64,000 nucleotides of DNA from Pseudovibrio axinellae (lineage in GTDB: Bacteria > Pseudomonadota > Alphaproteobacteria > Rhizobiales > Stappiaceae). The notes under the pieces are model-generated. The model was not told where the DNA came from and searched no databases. It saw nothing but the letters and a program-made list of their open reading frames with translations. Positions 8,936-19,068 of the stretch are shown piece after piece. A program made the position numbers and the translations under genes. Position 1 is the first letter of the stretch. Every line of letters begins with the position of its first letter. The stretch spans positions 868,001-932,000 of the forward strand of contig NZ_FOFM01000001.1 of assembly GCF_900110875.1 (NCBI RefSeq). The letters are read 5' to 3'.

Positions 8936-9832
8936 ATGCACACCACCAAACCAACAGGCCCAGCGCGTCCTGCAACAATGATCGGCAGCATTTCCATTTT
9001 ACTATGGGGCACACTTGCGATTTTGACCAAGTTGACGGGTGATCAGTTTCCGCCGTTTCAATTGCTGGCAATGACGTTTACGATCGCCACCCTCACCTTA
9101 TCTGGCAAGCTGTTGACTGGGAAAGCCGATGTAAGCTCCATCTTAAAGCTGCCATTGACCGGTTGGCTCCTTGGTGTTGGCGGTTTGTTTGGCTTCCATG
9201 CCCTTTATTTCGTTGCCCTGCAAAACGCACCTGCTGTGGAAGCTGGTTTGGTTGCCTATATCTGGCCGCTTCTCATCGTATTGTTCTCTGCTCTGTTACC
9301 CGATGAAACCCTCACCCGGTGGCATGTGAGCGGGGCGCTCATCGCACTTGGTGGCTACTGGGTTTTGCTGGGTTGGAACAACGCTGCAGGCAACTTGCAG
9401 TGGGAGTATCTGATTGGTTATCTGGCCGCCGCAGGGTGTGCGCTTATTTGGTCCAGTTACTCTGTTTTGAGCCGTCTGATTAAAAACACCTCTTCAGACG
9501 CTGTGATTGGCTATTGTGCGCTAACCGCCCTGCTTGGCTGGTCCTCACACTTTTTGTGGGAACAGACAGCCGTTCCTTCAAGTCTCACCCAAATCATCGC
9601 GGTTGTTGGTTTGGGTCTGGGCCCCGTGGGCATTGCGTTTTACACTTGGGACTTTGGGGTCAAGCATGGAAATGTACAGTTGCTGGGCGTGTTCGCCTAT
9701 GGCGCCCCCCTGATCTCAACACTTCTGCTGATAATGTTTGGTGAGGGCACGCTGGAAGCCAACGTCATTATCGCAGCACTTGCCATTGCTGGCGGCTCAT
9801 TGATTGCGGCAAAGAGAGCAGCAAAGGGATAG
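8936..9832 (+). CDS. DMT-superfamily transporter (EamA/YddG-like)
   Basis: An inner-membrane protein of 298 residues with about ten hydrophobic segments in two EamA halves. The stretch APAVEAGLVAYIWPLLIVLF is close to the pattern of the aromatic amino-acid exporter YddG, so amino-acid or metabolite export is plausible but unproven. It is divergent from an AraC regulator. A Rho-independent terminator begins at its stop codon. Confidence 0.88.
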   Translation: MHTTKPTGPARPATMIGSISILLWGTLAILTKLTGDQFPPFQLLAMTFTIATLTLSGKLLTGKADVSSILKLPLTGWLLGVGGLFGFHALYFVALQNAPAVEAGLVAYIWPLLIVLFSALLPDETLTRWHVSGALIALGGYWVLLGWNNAAGNLQWEYLIGYLAAAGCALIWSSYSVLSRLIKNTSSDAVIGYCALTALLGWSSHFLWEQTAVPSSLTQIIAVVGLGLGPVGIAFYTWDFGVKHGNVQLLGVFAYGAPLISTLLLIMFGEGTLEANVIIAALAIAGGSLIAAKRAAKG

Positions 9833-9867
9833 AAGTGAGACTGAAGCCTCACTTCGTTTTCATTTTT
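9832..9867 (+). terminator. Terminator between the DMT gene and the Sel1 gene
   Basis: GAAGTGAG (9832-9839) pairs with CTCACTTC (9848-9855) and is followed by a T-rich run. It overlaps the last bases of the convergent Sel1-repeat gene. Confidence 0.7.
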
Positions 9868-11270
9868 GAGAGGTACCCTGCCGCTTCCTGCTTGATCTCT
9901 TCTATTTCCTCAGATGTAAGCTGCATTGCAACCTTCTCCCTGTTTTGGACAGCATCTTTATCTCCATTTTCAGCTGCAAGAAAAAACCATAAATATGCGT
10001 TTTTATAATTTTGTTTTACGCCCCGCCCCAAAGCGAATGATATCCCGATTTGGCTTTGTGCAGAAACATTGCCTTGCGCAGCAGCAAGGCGATACCATTT
10101 TGCAGCTTGTACATGGTCTTGCGGTATACCTTCGCCAACCTCGTACAAAATTCCAAGACTGAGTTGGGCATTCGCATCACCTTGCGCAGCAGCGAGACGG
10201 TACCATTTTACAGCTTCGACCTTATCCTTAACTACGAACTCTCCGATATCGTACATTGCACCCAGATTATTCTGTGCGTCAGCATCTCCCTGGTTTGCGG
10301 CTAGACGCCACCATTGTTCAGCATTGGCTATATTTTTTTGAACACCAAGACCTAAGTAGTACATCCTCCCAAGATTATATTGTCCTCCAGCCAACCCAGC
10401 CTCAGCACTCAATTGATACTGTTTTGCAGCTTCAGTATAATCTTTTGACAACCCTTTTCCGGCTTCCAACAACGTGCCGAGGTTATTTTGCGCATAAACA
10501 TTACCTTGCTCCGCGGCAAGGCCATACCATTTGGCGGCCTCTTTATAACTTTGTGGCACGCCACGCCCATCTGCATACAATTGCCCGAGATTATTCTGCG
10601 ATGAGGGAAAGCCCCGATCAGCGGCAAGGCGATGCCATTTCGCTGCCTTACTATAATCTTGAGGAACACCAGACCCATTTGAATAAGCCTCCGCGAGGAG
10701 AACTTGTGACTTCAAATGGCCCTGTTCTGCGGCCATACGAAACCAGTTAACAGCTTCAACAAGATCTTTCTTCTTAGATTGCCCTTTGACGTACATGCGC
10801 CCAAGACTGAACTGAGCCCCTATGTGGCCCTGCTCAGCTCCAAGGCGATACCATTTGGCTGTTTCTGCATAGTTCTGTGGCACCTCTCGCCCACGAATGT
10901 AGGCCTTCCCGAGATTGAATTGCGCGACCGCATAGCCTTGGTCAGCAGCAAGGCGATACCATTTAACTGCTTCTTCGTAGTCCTGTGGCAAGCCCTTCCC
11001 TATGGCATACAGAACACCAAGACTATTTTGGGCGTTAGGGTAACCTGCGTCTGCAGCTAAACGCCACCACTTGGCTGCTTCTTCATAGTCTCTAGGTACA
11101 TCATCGCCAGTAACGTACTTTTTCCCAAGTTCAAATTGTGAATTCGGGTTGCCATTCTGAGCTGCCTCTTTGATGACATCGAAATCTGAACCATTGGCAG
11201 CGAGCGGCAACAAGACTGATAAATAAAGGAGTGGTGCAACGAAGAAAAAAAACAGGCATTTCCTAAGCAT
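9849..11270 (-). CDS. Secreted Sel1-repeat (TPR-like) protein
   Basis: A 473-residue protein with a signal peptide (hydrophobic core FFFFVAPLLYLSVLLPLA) followed by eleven consecutive Sel1-like repeats of 36 residues, each near the pattern Q-x-x-LG-x-x-Y-x-x-G-x-G-V-x-x-D-Y-x-x-A-x-x-W-Y-x-x-A-A. The array fills almost the whole mature chain and ends in a short acidic/basic helix. Such solenoids serve as periplasmic protein-protein adaptors. The partner is unknown. It stands alone, convergent with the DMT gene. Confidence 0.88.
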   Translation of the reverse strand: MLRKCLFFFFVAPLLYLSVLLPLAANGSDFDVIKEAAQNGNPNSQFELGKKYVTGDDVPRDYEEAAKWWRLAADAGYPNAQNSLGVLYAIGKGLPQDYEEAVKWYRLAADQGYAVAQFNLGKAYIRGREVPQNYAETAKWYRLGAEQGHIGAQFSLGRMYVKGQSKKKDLVEAVNWFRMAAEQGHLKSQVLLAEAYSNGSGVPQDYSKAAKWHRLAADRGFPSSQNNLGQLYADGRGVPQSYKEAAKWYGLAAEQGNVYAQNNLGTLLEAGKGLSKDYTEAAKQYQLSAEAGLAGGQYNLGRMYYLGLGVQKNIANAEQWWRLAANQGDADAQNNLGAMYDIGEFVVKDKVEAVKWYRLAAAQGDANAQLSLGILYEVGEGIPQDHVQAAKWYRLAAAQGNVSAQSQIGISFALGRGVKQNYKNAYLWFFLAAENGDKDAVQNREKVAMQLTSEEIEEIKQEAAGYLSKMKTK

Positions 11271-11394
11271 TTGTATTTCCTAAAATAGCAATTTTTAAGA
11301 GAACGAAAAATGAAACAGAGCGTACCGTACGAATCTAAAATTTTATCACGACATAATAAATTGAATGAGCATGCAGTTAGTTTAAACGCTCCAC

Positions 11395-11856
11395 TTACTC
11401 CCTCTTGCCCTTAAAGAATGTCTTTAGCATTGCGGCGGAGTCGGTTTCGGCGAGGCCGGAGTAGACATCGGGGGCATGGTGACAGGTTGGGGAAGAGTAG
11501 AGGTGCACGCCATGGTCTACAGCGCCGCCTTTGGCATCCCCTGCTCCATAATAAAGCCTGCGGATGCGAGCGAAGGAAATGGCGGCGGCACACATTGGGC
11601 AGGGTTCCAGCGTTACGTAGAGGTCGCAACCTTCCAACCGCTGAGAGCCGAGCTGCTTTCCGGCTTCGCGGATGGCCAGTACTTCTGCATGGGCGGTGGG
11701 GTCGTTAAGTTCAAGGGTTCGATTGCCTGCCGCAGACAAAACCTTGCCATCCTTAACCACAATGCAACCGATGGGGACTTCGCCGCGCCTCTCAGCTGCA
11801 CGAGCCTCATCCAGTGCCTGGTCCATATATGTTGAGTTCAATGTGGGTGTCTTCAT
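11395..11856 (-). CDS. tadA: tRNA-specific adenosine deaminase
   Basis: TadA converts A34 to inosine in tRNA-Arg(ACG). The 153-residue protein shows the zinc deaminase motifs HAE (H56, catalytic E58) and PCPMC (C86, C89). It is divergent from the pseudouridine synthase gene at 12131, with a 274-base shared promoter region. The Shine-Dalgarno before the ATG is weak, but the start fits the family's length. Confidence 0.95.
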   Translation of the reverse strand: MKTPTLNSTYMDQALDEARAAERRGEVPIGCIVVKDGKVLSAAGNRTLELNDPTAHAEVLAIREAGKQLGSQRLEGCDLYVTLEPCPMCAAAISFARIRRLYYGAGDAKGGAVDHGVHLYSSPTCHHAPDVYSGLAETDSAAMLKTFFKGKRE

Positions 11857-12130
11857 AAGCGCAAGCTAACGTTGATCGCTCAAGCTGTCATCATTTGTGC
11901 AAGTGATCCGAGAGTTTACGCAGACAAAAAAATAAAAAAACCTGCTGGACTGCCTTTGTCCCTTTGCCAACCAGTGTTGCTTAGGTTATGAACCGATGAC
12001 GACACCAATGTATTGTGAGACATCTGACAGACTGCTGGACGGCCAAGGCGGTGACGCCTATGTGAGCCCATCCAGTGTATCTGGTCAGAGTGTAGAAAGT
12101 TAAAGGCCCCGGTTCGCCGGGCAAGAGCCA

Positions 12131-14182
12131 ATGAAGAACAGCGGTAAAAAACCAATTAGCTCCCCCCGCAAATCCGGCGAGCAGACCAAAAAATCCTCCA
12201 GCGCAAAACAAACGCCAACTGTAACTGTTGCCGGCGAACGGATCGCCAAAGCAATGGCACGCGCGGGCTTGTGCTCCCGCCGCGAAGCAGAAAGCTGGAT
12301 TGAAGCTGGCCGCGTGAGTGTGAACGGTACGGTGCTCGAAACACCAGCAGTCACCGTAACGCAAAAAGACAAAGTGCTTGTTGATGGCAAGGCATTGCCG
12401 ACACGTGAGCGCACCCGCCTTTGGCTTTTCCATAAGCCGCGGGGCACTGTTACGACAAACAAGGACCCTGAAGGGCGCAAAACCGTCTTTGACATTTTGC
12501 CAACTGACATGCCGCGTGTTGTGACAATTGGACGATTGGACATTAACACTGAGGGCCTGTTGCTGCTGACCAATGACGGCGGCCTTTCCCGCGTGATTGA
12601 ACTGCCTGCAACTGGCTGGCTGCGCCGCTATCGCGTGCGCGCTTTTGGCAAGGTGACCCAAGAGCAGCTGGATGCTCTTAAAGATGGTATTGCCATTGAT
12701 GGTGTACTTTATGGCGCGATTGAAGCGACATTGGACACTGAAAAGGGCGATAACGTTTGGCTTACAATTGGCCTGCGTGAAGGTAAGAACCGCGAAGTCA
12801 AGCGCATTCTGGAACACCTTGATCTATCCGTGAACCGCCTTATCCGCATTTCATTCGGTCCGTTCCAGCTGGCTGACCTTGGTGATGGCGAACTGCAGGA
12901 AATTAAGGGCCGTGTGCTGCGCGATCAGCTTGGTGAGCGCATTGTTACAGATGCTGACCTTGATTTTGATGCTCCTATCATCAACCAAATGGCTTCTCGC
13001 ACGAGCAAGTCTGCTGAAACTAAGAAGAAGAAAAAGTCTTCTGGTGGTGCAGGCGGAGGCTGGATCAGCGCAAAAGATGCAGCTGCAGTGCTCGCCAAAC
13101 ACAATAAAAAGCCTTTGCGTCATGGCAAAGACCAAAAAGAGGGCGATGGCGAGCGCTCTGAGCGCAACCCATTTGGTGATCGCAAACATGTTGGTGTGAA
13201 ACCAACCTTTGGCGACCGCAAGCCATCTGGTGATCGTAATAACGATCGTGAACGCAAACCTTTTGGTGACCGTGATCGAGAGCGTAAGCCGTTTGGTGAT
13301 CGTGACCGTGATCGCAAACCGTTTGGCGACCGTGATCGTGACCGCAAGGCTGGCCCTTCCCGCTTTGGCAGCAACGAACGTGGCGGCCATGCAGGCAAAC
13401 CTCGCCGCGTCTTCAGTGCTGACGGCAGTGTTGATTCTTACACACCAAGCCCTGATGACTCTGACAACAGGCAGCAAAACGAGAAGCGGAAACCAGAAGA
13501 GCGCCGCTTTGGCACCCGCACGAAACGCGGTGGGTTTGATTTGGCCCATGGCGGTACGAAACGCACTGCTGAGGCAGAGGCACCACAACGTGACGGACGC
13601 CGCACTGGTGGCTTTAACCCATCAGACAATGCGGGCTACAAAGGTGACACCGGCCCAACCCCAGGCGAGCGCCGCTTCTCTAACCGCCGTTCTCGTGATG
13701 ATGCACCGACTGATGAAAAACGCGGTGGATTCAATAAAGGCCCACGCGAAGGTGGACGCGATGGCGACAAGCGTGGCTTCAGCAAAGGCCCGCGTGAAGG
13801 CGGACGCGATGGCGACAAGCGTGGCTTCAGCAAAGGCCCACGTGAAGGCGGACGCGATGGCGACAAGCGCGGCTTTAGCAAAGGCCCACGTGAAGGCGGA
13901 CGCGATGGCGACAAGCGTGGCTTCAGCAAAGGCCCACGTGAAGGCGGACGCGATGGCGACAAGCGCGGCTTTAGCAAAGGCCCACGTGAAGGCGGACGCG
14001 ATGGCGACAAGCGCGGCTTCAGCAAAGGCCCGCGTGAAGGTGGACGCGATGGTGAAAACCGTAGCTTCAGCAAAGGTCCACGTTCTAACAAGGGCTTTGG
14101 CGGTGATAAAGCACGCGGAGACCGCGCCGGCGGCGAACGTTCCTTTACTCCTCGCGGTCATAAAGGCGGCAGAAAATCGTGA
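12131..14182 (+). CDS. RluB-type rRNA pseudouridine synthase with repetitive basic tail
   Basis: Residues 1-35 are a basic Lys/Ser leader. An S4 RNA-binding domain follows (about 36-95, [21 protein letters not shown]), then the RsuA/RluB/E/F catalytic domain with the active aspartate in [17 protein letters not shown]. The enzyme should isomerise a uridine in 23S rRNA. Residues from about 290 to 683 are a low-complexity RNA-binding-like tail rich in Arg, Gly and Asp. It has [10 protein letters not shown] decamers and then seven 16-residue repeats. A basic tail is common in alphaproteobacterial members, but this one is over half the protein. rsmD overlaps the stop by 4 bases. Confidence 0.92.
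   Translation: MKNSGKKPISSPRKSGEQTKKSSSAKQTPTVTVAGERIAKAMARAGLCSRREAESWIEAGRVSVNGTVLETPAVTVTQKDKVLVDGKALPTRERTRLWLFHKPRGTVTTNKDPEGRKTVFDILPTDMPRVVTIGRLDINTEGLLLLTNDGGLSRVIELPATGWLRRYRVRAFGKVTQEQLDALKDGIAIDGVLYGAIEATLDTEKGDNVWLTIGLREGKNREVKRILEHLDLSVNRLIRISFGPFQLADLGDGELQEIKGRVLRDQLGERIVTDADLDFDAPIINQMASRTSKSAETKKKKKSSGGAGGGWISAKDAAAVLAKHNKKPLRHGKDQKEGDGERSERNPFGDRKHVGVKPTFGDRKPSGDRNNDRERKPFGDRDRERKPFGDRDRDRKPFGDRDRDRKAGPSRFGSNERGGHAGKPRRVFSADGSVDSYTPSPDDSDNRQQNEKRKPEERRFGTRTKRGGFDLAHGGTKRTAEAEAPQRDGRRTGGFNPSDNAGYKGDTGPTPGERRFSNRRSRDDAPTDEKRGGFNKGPREGGRDGDKRGFSKGPREGGRDGDKRGFSKGPREGGRDGDKRGFSKGPREGGRDGDKRGFSKGPREGGRDGDKRGFSKGPREGGRDGDKRGFSKGPREGGRDGENRSFSKGPRSNKGFGGDKARGDRAGGERSFTPRGHKGGRKS
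13727..14062 (+). repeat. Seven tandem 48-bp coding repeats in the rluB-like tail
   Basis: Seven perfectly phased 48-bp units (starts 13727, 13775, 13823, 13871, 13919, 13967, 14015) encode G-F-[SN][10 protein letters not shown][DE]-[KN]-R. A partial eighth unit begins at 14063. Units differ only at a few mostly silent positions, which indicates recent expansion or gene conversion. Confidence 0.95.
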
Positions 14183-14739
14183 GAATTGTTGCTGGCCGAT
14201 TTCGTGGAACTGCGCTCGCTACACCTAAGACACAAGATACGCGCCCAACCAGTGACCGGTTGAGGGAGACGATCTTTAACGTGCTGGCGCATGCCTACGA
14301 CAACCCAGTACAGGATGCACGAGTTCTGGATCTGTTTGCAGGTACCGGTGCCCTTGGTCTTGAAGCAATGAGCCGTGGTGGCAAATACTGTGTCTTTGTT
14401 GAGGACGCAGTAGAGCCGCGTGGGCTCATCCGCCGAAATGTCGAGACTACTGGTCTGATGGGCGCCACAAAGATTTTGCGCCGTGATGCAACGTCTCTAG
14501 GTGAAGCCGGCACGATTGCGCCGTTCAGCCTTGTGTTCCTTGATCCCCCCTACCGCAAGGAGCTGGGTGAAAAGGCATTGGCGAGTGCTGTTGCTGGCGG
14601 CTGGCTCAATACAGGTGCGCTTTGCGTCTGGGAAGAAGATGCTAGCGTCACTCCTGTGATCCCTGAGGGATTTGAGGGCCTCGATGTTCGCCATGCTGGC
14701 GACAGCCAGATCCTCATTCTCAGGTATACCGGTATATAG
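14179..14739 (+). CDS. rsmD: 16S rRNA (guanine(966)-N2)-methyltransferase
   Basis: A class I SAM-dependent methyltransferase of 186 residues. The SAM-binding motif is [18 protein letters not shown] and the N-methyltransferase catalytic motif is FLDPPY, as in RsmD. The GTG start overlaps the stop of the preceding pseudouridine synthase (GTGA), so the two rRNA-modification genes are translationally coupled. A terminator follows. Confidence 0.95.
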   Translation: MRIVAGRFRGTALATPKTQDTRPTSDRLRETIFNVLAHAYDNPVQDARVLDLFAGTGALGLEAMSRGGKYCVFVEDAVEPRGLIRRNVETTGLMGATKILRRDATSLGEAGTIAPFSLVFLDPPYRKELGEKALASAVAGGWLNTGALCVWEEDASVTPVIPEGFEGLDVRHAGDSQILILRYTGI

Positions 14740-14773
14740 AACAGAGCCGACACATATATAAAGACATTGAGTA

Positions 14774-14809
14774 AGCCCTCCGGATTAGATTCGGGAGGGC
14801 TTTCTTTTT
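14774..14809 (+). terminator. Terminator of rluB-rsmD
   Basis: AGCCCTCC (14774-14781) pairs with GGAGGGCT (14794-14801), followed by TTCTTTTT. Confidence 0.85.
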
Positions 14810-15473
14810 ATGGGCAGTCCGACAACACCGCGCTCTCGCACTCCCTTCAAACGGCAGGCCCACTTTGGATCGCGCTGTGTGAGCTGACATCAGAGCGAGA
14901 GAGCCTGCACTCCAACGCTCGACGCCCTCGTGGGTGAGCTGAAACCCAAGGCAATGATTGTTTCTGGTTCACACATAACGAAGCAACGCGTCTGCTTTCT
15001 AAAGAGCGCAAATTCCCCAAACCCGCTCAAAACCATAATACATGTAAATACTACCACTTTACTTATCAGTGGTATTCGTATGCTAAGAGACGCCCATTCC
15101 TAATGGGCCATTGATTCGACGAGCGCAGACTGCATATAGAAACACGCAGAGATCTACTAAATGATTTTTTAACAAACAATAACAACGACTTAATTCCAAC
15201 GAACCGTCCCTGATTATCTACTTGTTATTTTTACGGATTTTATTCTAAAAGCGTTGCAGGAATGAAACAGCGGCATCGATTACTTTGATAACTCTAGGTT
15301 ATTTTGAGAGTAATTATTGCATAAAAGGCATTCTACTGGCATCAATTGCAGCAGGGAATTCGCGTAACAACAATAATATTAGTTTTGCTTAGGCAGCATT
15401 GGGCCGCCTTAAGTAGTTTTGTCAATTAACCTTGTTTGAGGAGTGGGTTTCAACCCGATTTAGGAGTCGAATT
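14810..15473. other. Long AT-rich region upstream of the porin
   Basis: About 660 bases without a convincing ORF. A small hairpin sits at 15052-15074 (TACCACT...AGTGGTA), and the last 300 bases are strongly AT-rich, which suits a highly expressed and regulated outer-membrane protein promoter. I cannot assign operators. Confidence 0.4.
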
Positions 15474-16808
15474 ATGCGCCATTTTACAACTAGCGCGGTA
15501 GCAGCGCTTATGATGAGTGCCACTCCGGTCCTTGCAGCCGATCTTCCCGTTGCACCGGAGCCAGTAGAATATGTCCAGATCTGTGACGCTTACGGTACTG
15601 GATATTTCTATATTCCAGGCACTGATACTTGTTTAAGAATTCGCGGTCGTGTTCGTGCTGAATACCGTTTCAACAACTTTGGGGCGGCCCCAAGCGACTG
15701 GTCTGAGCGTTTCAGAAATTCAACATCCACACGTGCACGTGGCTACATCCGGATGGACGCCCGGACTCAAACAGAATATGGCTTGTTGCGTGCTTATATT
15801 GATCTATTCGGTACTGTCGACACGCCTGGCTTCATCCAGGACGACAGCTCCGATCCCTTCGTGAACCGACCAGTAGGTTCCTTTGGTGTTGATCAAGACA
15901 ACACAGTGATGACGCTTGACTATGCATTCATCCAGTTTGGCGGAATGACTGTTGGCCGCGCCCAATCCTTCTATGACTTCTGGACTGGTTATGCATACGG
16001 TGCGATCACCACTGTTGCATATTCTGATCAGAACTTATGGCTTGCTGGTTATACCTTTGACCTTGGCAATGGTTTGTCCACCAGCTGGTCTGTGGAAGAC
16101 AGAACTGCTCGGCAGCAAGATCTCTTTACTGGTCAGTACCTAAACCAGATAGACTATAGTTCGAGTACTTTCTTCGATACTAATATTTACAATCAAGGCT
16201 ATGGCGGTATGCGCTTCCCAGATCTGGTCGCCAATATCCGACTAGATCAAGGTTGGGGTTCTGCTCAGATCATGGGTGCCCTCTCAGAGATTCGCTATCT
16301 TGAATCTTATCCATCTGGAAAACTCGGATGGGCCATCGGTGGTGGTATCGAGTTTAACCTGCCATGGTTCACAAATTACGTTTCAGGCTTCCAGGCTGTT
16401 GTCCAAGCGACATACGCCCAAGGTGCTATGGGCTATGTGAACAGCGATTGGCAGAATGTTAATTGGGACGCAACAGCTCAAACAGATGGCGAAGATGGCA
16501 TCACAACGGGTTGGTCCGTCGCATGGGGCTTCCAAGCTGACTTCACTCCTGAGTGGAATGCTGCACTCCAGGCTTCCTTTGCTAACGCTCGCCCATACCA
16601 CCTTTGGAACCAAAACCAGTGGGATGTTGTAGGTAAGATCGGCTGGACTCCAGTGAATGGCTTCGAGATCGGTACCGAAGTCGCATACCGCAACGTAGGC
16701 TTGGGTGATCTGTTCCCAGATTACGAACTCAATGATGGAAACCCAACACGCCCACTTGGCCAGCAGGATATCATTTCTGTCCTAATCCGTGTTCAAAGGG
16801 ACTTCTGA
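15474..16808 (+). CDS. Rhizobiales-type porin
   Basis: An outer-membrane general porin of the Omp2b/PF02530 family, 444 residues. It has a signal peptide cleaved after ATPVLA, then the typical mature start ADLPVAPEPVEYVQICDAYG and the motif FYIPGTDTCLRIRGRVRAEYRF. The chain is rich in alternating aromatic beta-strands and ends in Phe (VQRDF), the outer-membrane sorting signal. The ATG at 15474, behind TAGGAG, is chosen over the upstream in-frame TTG at 15432 because it gives an intact signal peptide. It is monocistronic with its own terminator. Confidence 0.95.
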   Translation: MRHFTTSAVAALMMSATPVLAADLPVAPEPVEYVQICDAYGTGYFYIPGTDTCLRIRGRVRAEYRFNNFGAAPSDWSERFRNSTSTRARGYIRMDARTQTEYGLLRAYIDLFGTVDTPGFIQDDSSDPFVNRPVGSFGVDQDNTVMTLDYAFIQFGGMTVGRAQSFYDFWTGYAYGAITTVAYSDQNLWLAGYTFDLGNGLSTSWSVEDRTARQQDLFTGQYLNQIDYSSSTFFDTNIYNQGYGGMRFPDLVANIRLDQGWGSAQIMGALSEIRYLESYPSGKLGWAIGGGIEFNLPWFTNYVSGFQAVVQATYAQGAMGYVNSDWQNVNWDATAQTDGEDGITTGWSVAWGFQADFTPEWNAALQASFANARPYHLWNQNQWDVVGKIGWTPVNGFEIGTEVAYRNVGLGDLFPDYELNDGNPTRPLGQQDIISVLIRVQRDF

Positions 16809-16860
16809 GGCCACATGTCAGAACCCGTCGATTACTGGTGTAATCGAAAACACGAACTGG

Positions 16861-16893
16861 ATGAGGCGGACCATTGGTCCGCCTCATCTGGTT
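16861..16893. terminator. Hairpin terminator between porin and mutL
   Basis: ATGAGGCGGACC (16861-16872) and GGTCCGCCTCAT (16876-16887) form a 12-bp stem with a 3-base loop, then a short T-containing run. It lies between convergent genes and may act both ways. Confidence 0.75.
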
Positions 16894-16911
16894 TTGGCTC
16901 GCTCAAAACCG

Positions 16912-18870
16912 CTAATGACGCCCAAAAAGACGCTCTATATCGGAGAGCTTCAGTTCTATCCACGTTGGGCGGCCATGATTGCATTGCCCAGATTTCGGCG
17001 TAGCCTCCATATCACGCAGTAAGTTGTCCATTTCCTCAGGTCGCATTCTCCGACCCGCCCTGATTGAACCATGACAGGCCATCGTTGCAGCCACGAGGTC
17101 GAGTTTTTCACGAATGCGCGTGGAACTATCAAACTCTGCAAAATCATCGGCAAGATCAGATATCAGCGCTTTAATGTTCAAGCGCTTCAAGATGGAGGGC
17201 GTTTCCCTCACTGCAATTGCTCCAGGGCCAAAGCGTTCCAGGACCAGACCAACCTCTTCAAGCTCGGCCGCGCGCTCTTCAAGACGCCCGACATCCTCTT
17301 CTGGCAGGTCTACCACTTCAGGAATCAAGAGTATTTGCCGCGGCACATCGCTTTTTGCCAGATCTTCTTTCAGCTTCTCATAGACCAGCCGCTCATGGGC
17401 TGCGTGTTGATCAACGATCACCAATCCATCTTTGGTCTGGGATACAATATATGTTTCATGCAGCTGCGCCCGCGCTGCACCAAGTGGAAAATGTTCCCGG
17501 TCAGATGTGGGTTCGTGTCCGTGCGCTCTTGCATCTGCCGATGGTGCATCAACAAATTGGTAGGCTTGCTGTCCATCTTGCCCGCTCTTAAAAGCTGCCC
17601 CTTTTGGAAGGCCAGGCGCATGGTAGGGGCTGGCAGCTTCCATGAGGCCAAGCTGTGTCTCAGTCTCACCAGGTTCAGGGATATCGGCAGCATTCCATAT
17701 CTGGCCCTGCACAATTGGTCGATTTGAGGAGTTTTGCCAAGAATAGTTCTGAGTGCTCGTTGTATGGCCCTGCGCACCATGTGCCGCTGCACCGCTATGC
17801 ACATTAAACCCAGCGTTTTGGCCCATAGGGCGGATTGCGTTGATTGCAGAGTTCGTATTTGCGGTGGAAGCCCGAAAGCCGGACTGAACGAAGGCACTTT
17901 TTAGTGCACCGATCAGCAAGCCTCTTACAAGTTGCCCATCTCTGAACCGGACATCAGCCTTAGCTGGATGCACGTTCACGTCTACCTGGTGTGGGTCCAA
18001 ATCAATATACAAAACAACGATCGGATGGCGATCTCTGGAGAGCACATCGGAATATGCAGCCTTTAAAGAGCCCAGCAGCAGTTTGTCGCGTACAGGTCGT
18101 CCGTTTACGAAGAAAAATTGGTGCTGCGAATTTGCCCGGTGAAATGTAGGCAGGCCAGCGTATCCATACAGATGAACGCCCTCGCGCAATGCTTCAATTT
18201 CCATTGCATTCTTAGTGAACTCAGATCCCAGAATCTGACCAATACGCGCTAGGTCCGCATCATCACCCGTACATGCTGGGAACTCTAAAGACCGTCGATC
18301 TGAACCTGAGAGAGTAAACCTGATGGTTGGATTTGCTAGTGAGATCCGTTTGATAATCTCTGTGATTGCAGTGGCTTCGGCGCGGTCGGACTTAAGAAAC
18401 TTCAATCTCGCGGGTACGGAGAAGAAGATGTCTTTAACTTCTACACGCGTGCCTTTGTTGAGTGCAGCAGGTTCAATATCGCTGTTTTGGCCACCTTCGA
18501 CTTCAATTTTCCAGGCATGAGGCTCACTGGCATGGCGTGTAGTGATTTCTAATTTGGAGATCGCACCGATGGATGGCAGCGCTTCGCCGCGGAACCCCAT
18601 TGTGCGAATGTCCATCAAGTCATCTTCAGGCAGCTTTGAGGTGCAGTGACGACGGACGGCCAGCTGAAGGTCTCTTTCAGTCATACCCGCGCCATCATCG
18701 GTGATACGCAGCAGGCTTTTTCCGCCGGATGCTGTGACAATGTCGATACGTGTTGCGCCGGCGTCGACTGCATTCTCAACCAGCTCTTTAACAACACTTG
18801 CTGGCCGCTCAATAACCTCACCAGCGGCGATTCTGTTGATTGTCGTATCGCTGAGTTGTTTTACCGCCAT
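16912..18870 (-). CDS. mutL: DNA mismatch repair protein MutL
   Basis: A 652-residue MutL. The N-terminal GHKL ATPase begins MAVKQLSDTTINRIAAGEVI, with the catalytic region ELVENAVDAG and motif GFRGEAL. The C-terminal domain carries the endonuclease motif DQHAAHERLVYE (from residue 487) plus ACHGSIRAG and CNHGRP, so this MutL should nick DNA itself, as expected where MutH is absent. The linker (about 330-450) is low complexity. The ATG at 18870, preceded by GGAG, is preferred to the upstream ATG at 18897. Confidence 0.96.
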   Translation of the reverse strand: MAVKQLSDTTINRIAAGEVIERPASVVKELVENAVDAGATRIDIVTASGGKSLLRITDDGAGMTERDLQLAVRRHCTSKLPEDDLMDIRTMGFRGEALPSIGAISKLEITTRHASEPHAWKIEVEGGQNSDIEPAALNKGTRVEVKDIFFSVPARLKFLKSDRAEATAITEIIKRISLANPTIRFTLSGSDRRSLEFPACTGDDADLARIGQILGSEFTKNAMEIEALREGVHLYGYAGLPTFHRANSQHQFFFVNGRPVRDKLLLGSLKAAYSDVLSRDRHPIVVLYIDLDPHQVDVNVHPAKADVRFRDGQLVRGLLIGALKSAFVQSGFRASTANTNSAINAIRPMGQNAGFNVHSGAAAHGAQGHTTSTQNYSWQNSSNRPIVQGQIWNAADIPEPGETETQLGLMEAASPYHAPGLPKGAAFKSGQDGQQAYQFVDAPSADARAHGHEPTSDREHFPLGAARAQLHETYIVSQTKDGLVIVDQHAAHERLVYEKLKEDLAKSDVPRQILLIPEVVDLPEEDVGRLEERAAELEEVGLVLERFGPGAIAVRETPSILKRLNIKALISDLADDFAEFDSSTRIREKLDLVAATMACHGSIRAGRRMRPEEMDNLLRDMEATPKSGQCNHGRPTWIELKLSDIERLFGRH

Positions 18871-19068
18871 AATCGCTCCGTTTAACTTGGTCTGCATCTA
18901 ATGGCGCATCCAAATAGCCTGCGTGAACACTCGGCGTGTTCATTTTTGATGCTGAGTGAGCGATGATTACACTGACTTGTCACTTCAATCTGCTCAGAGT
19001 ATGAGGATTTGGCTCAACTCAGCTCATTTTTCAAGAGTGTATCTAAATTTACTCCAAGAGAACAACTT

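Noticed and set aside
13209-14228. Second-frame ORF rich in Ala, Lys and Met repeats, and minus-strand repeat ORFs in 13622-14161
   Set aside because: These are other frames of the 48-bp repeat in the pseudouridine synthase gene.
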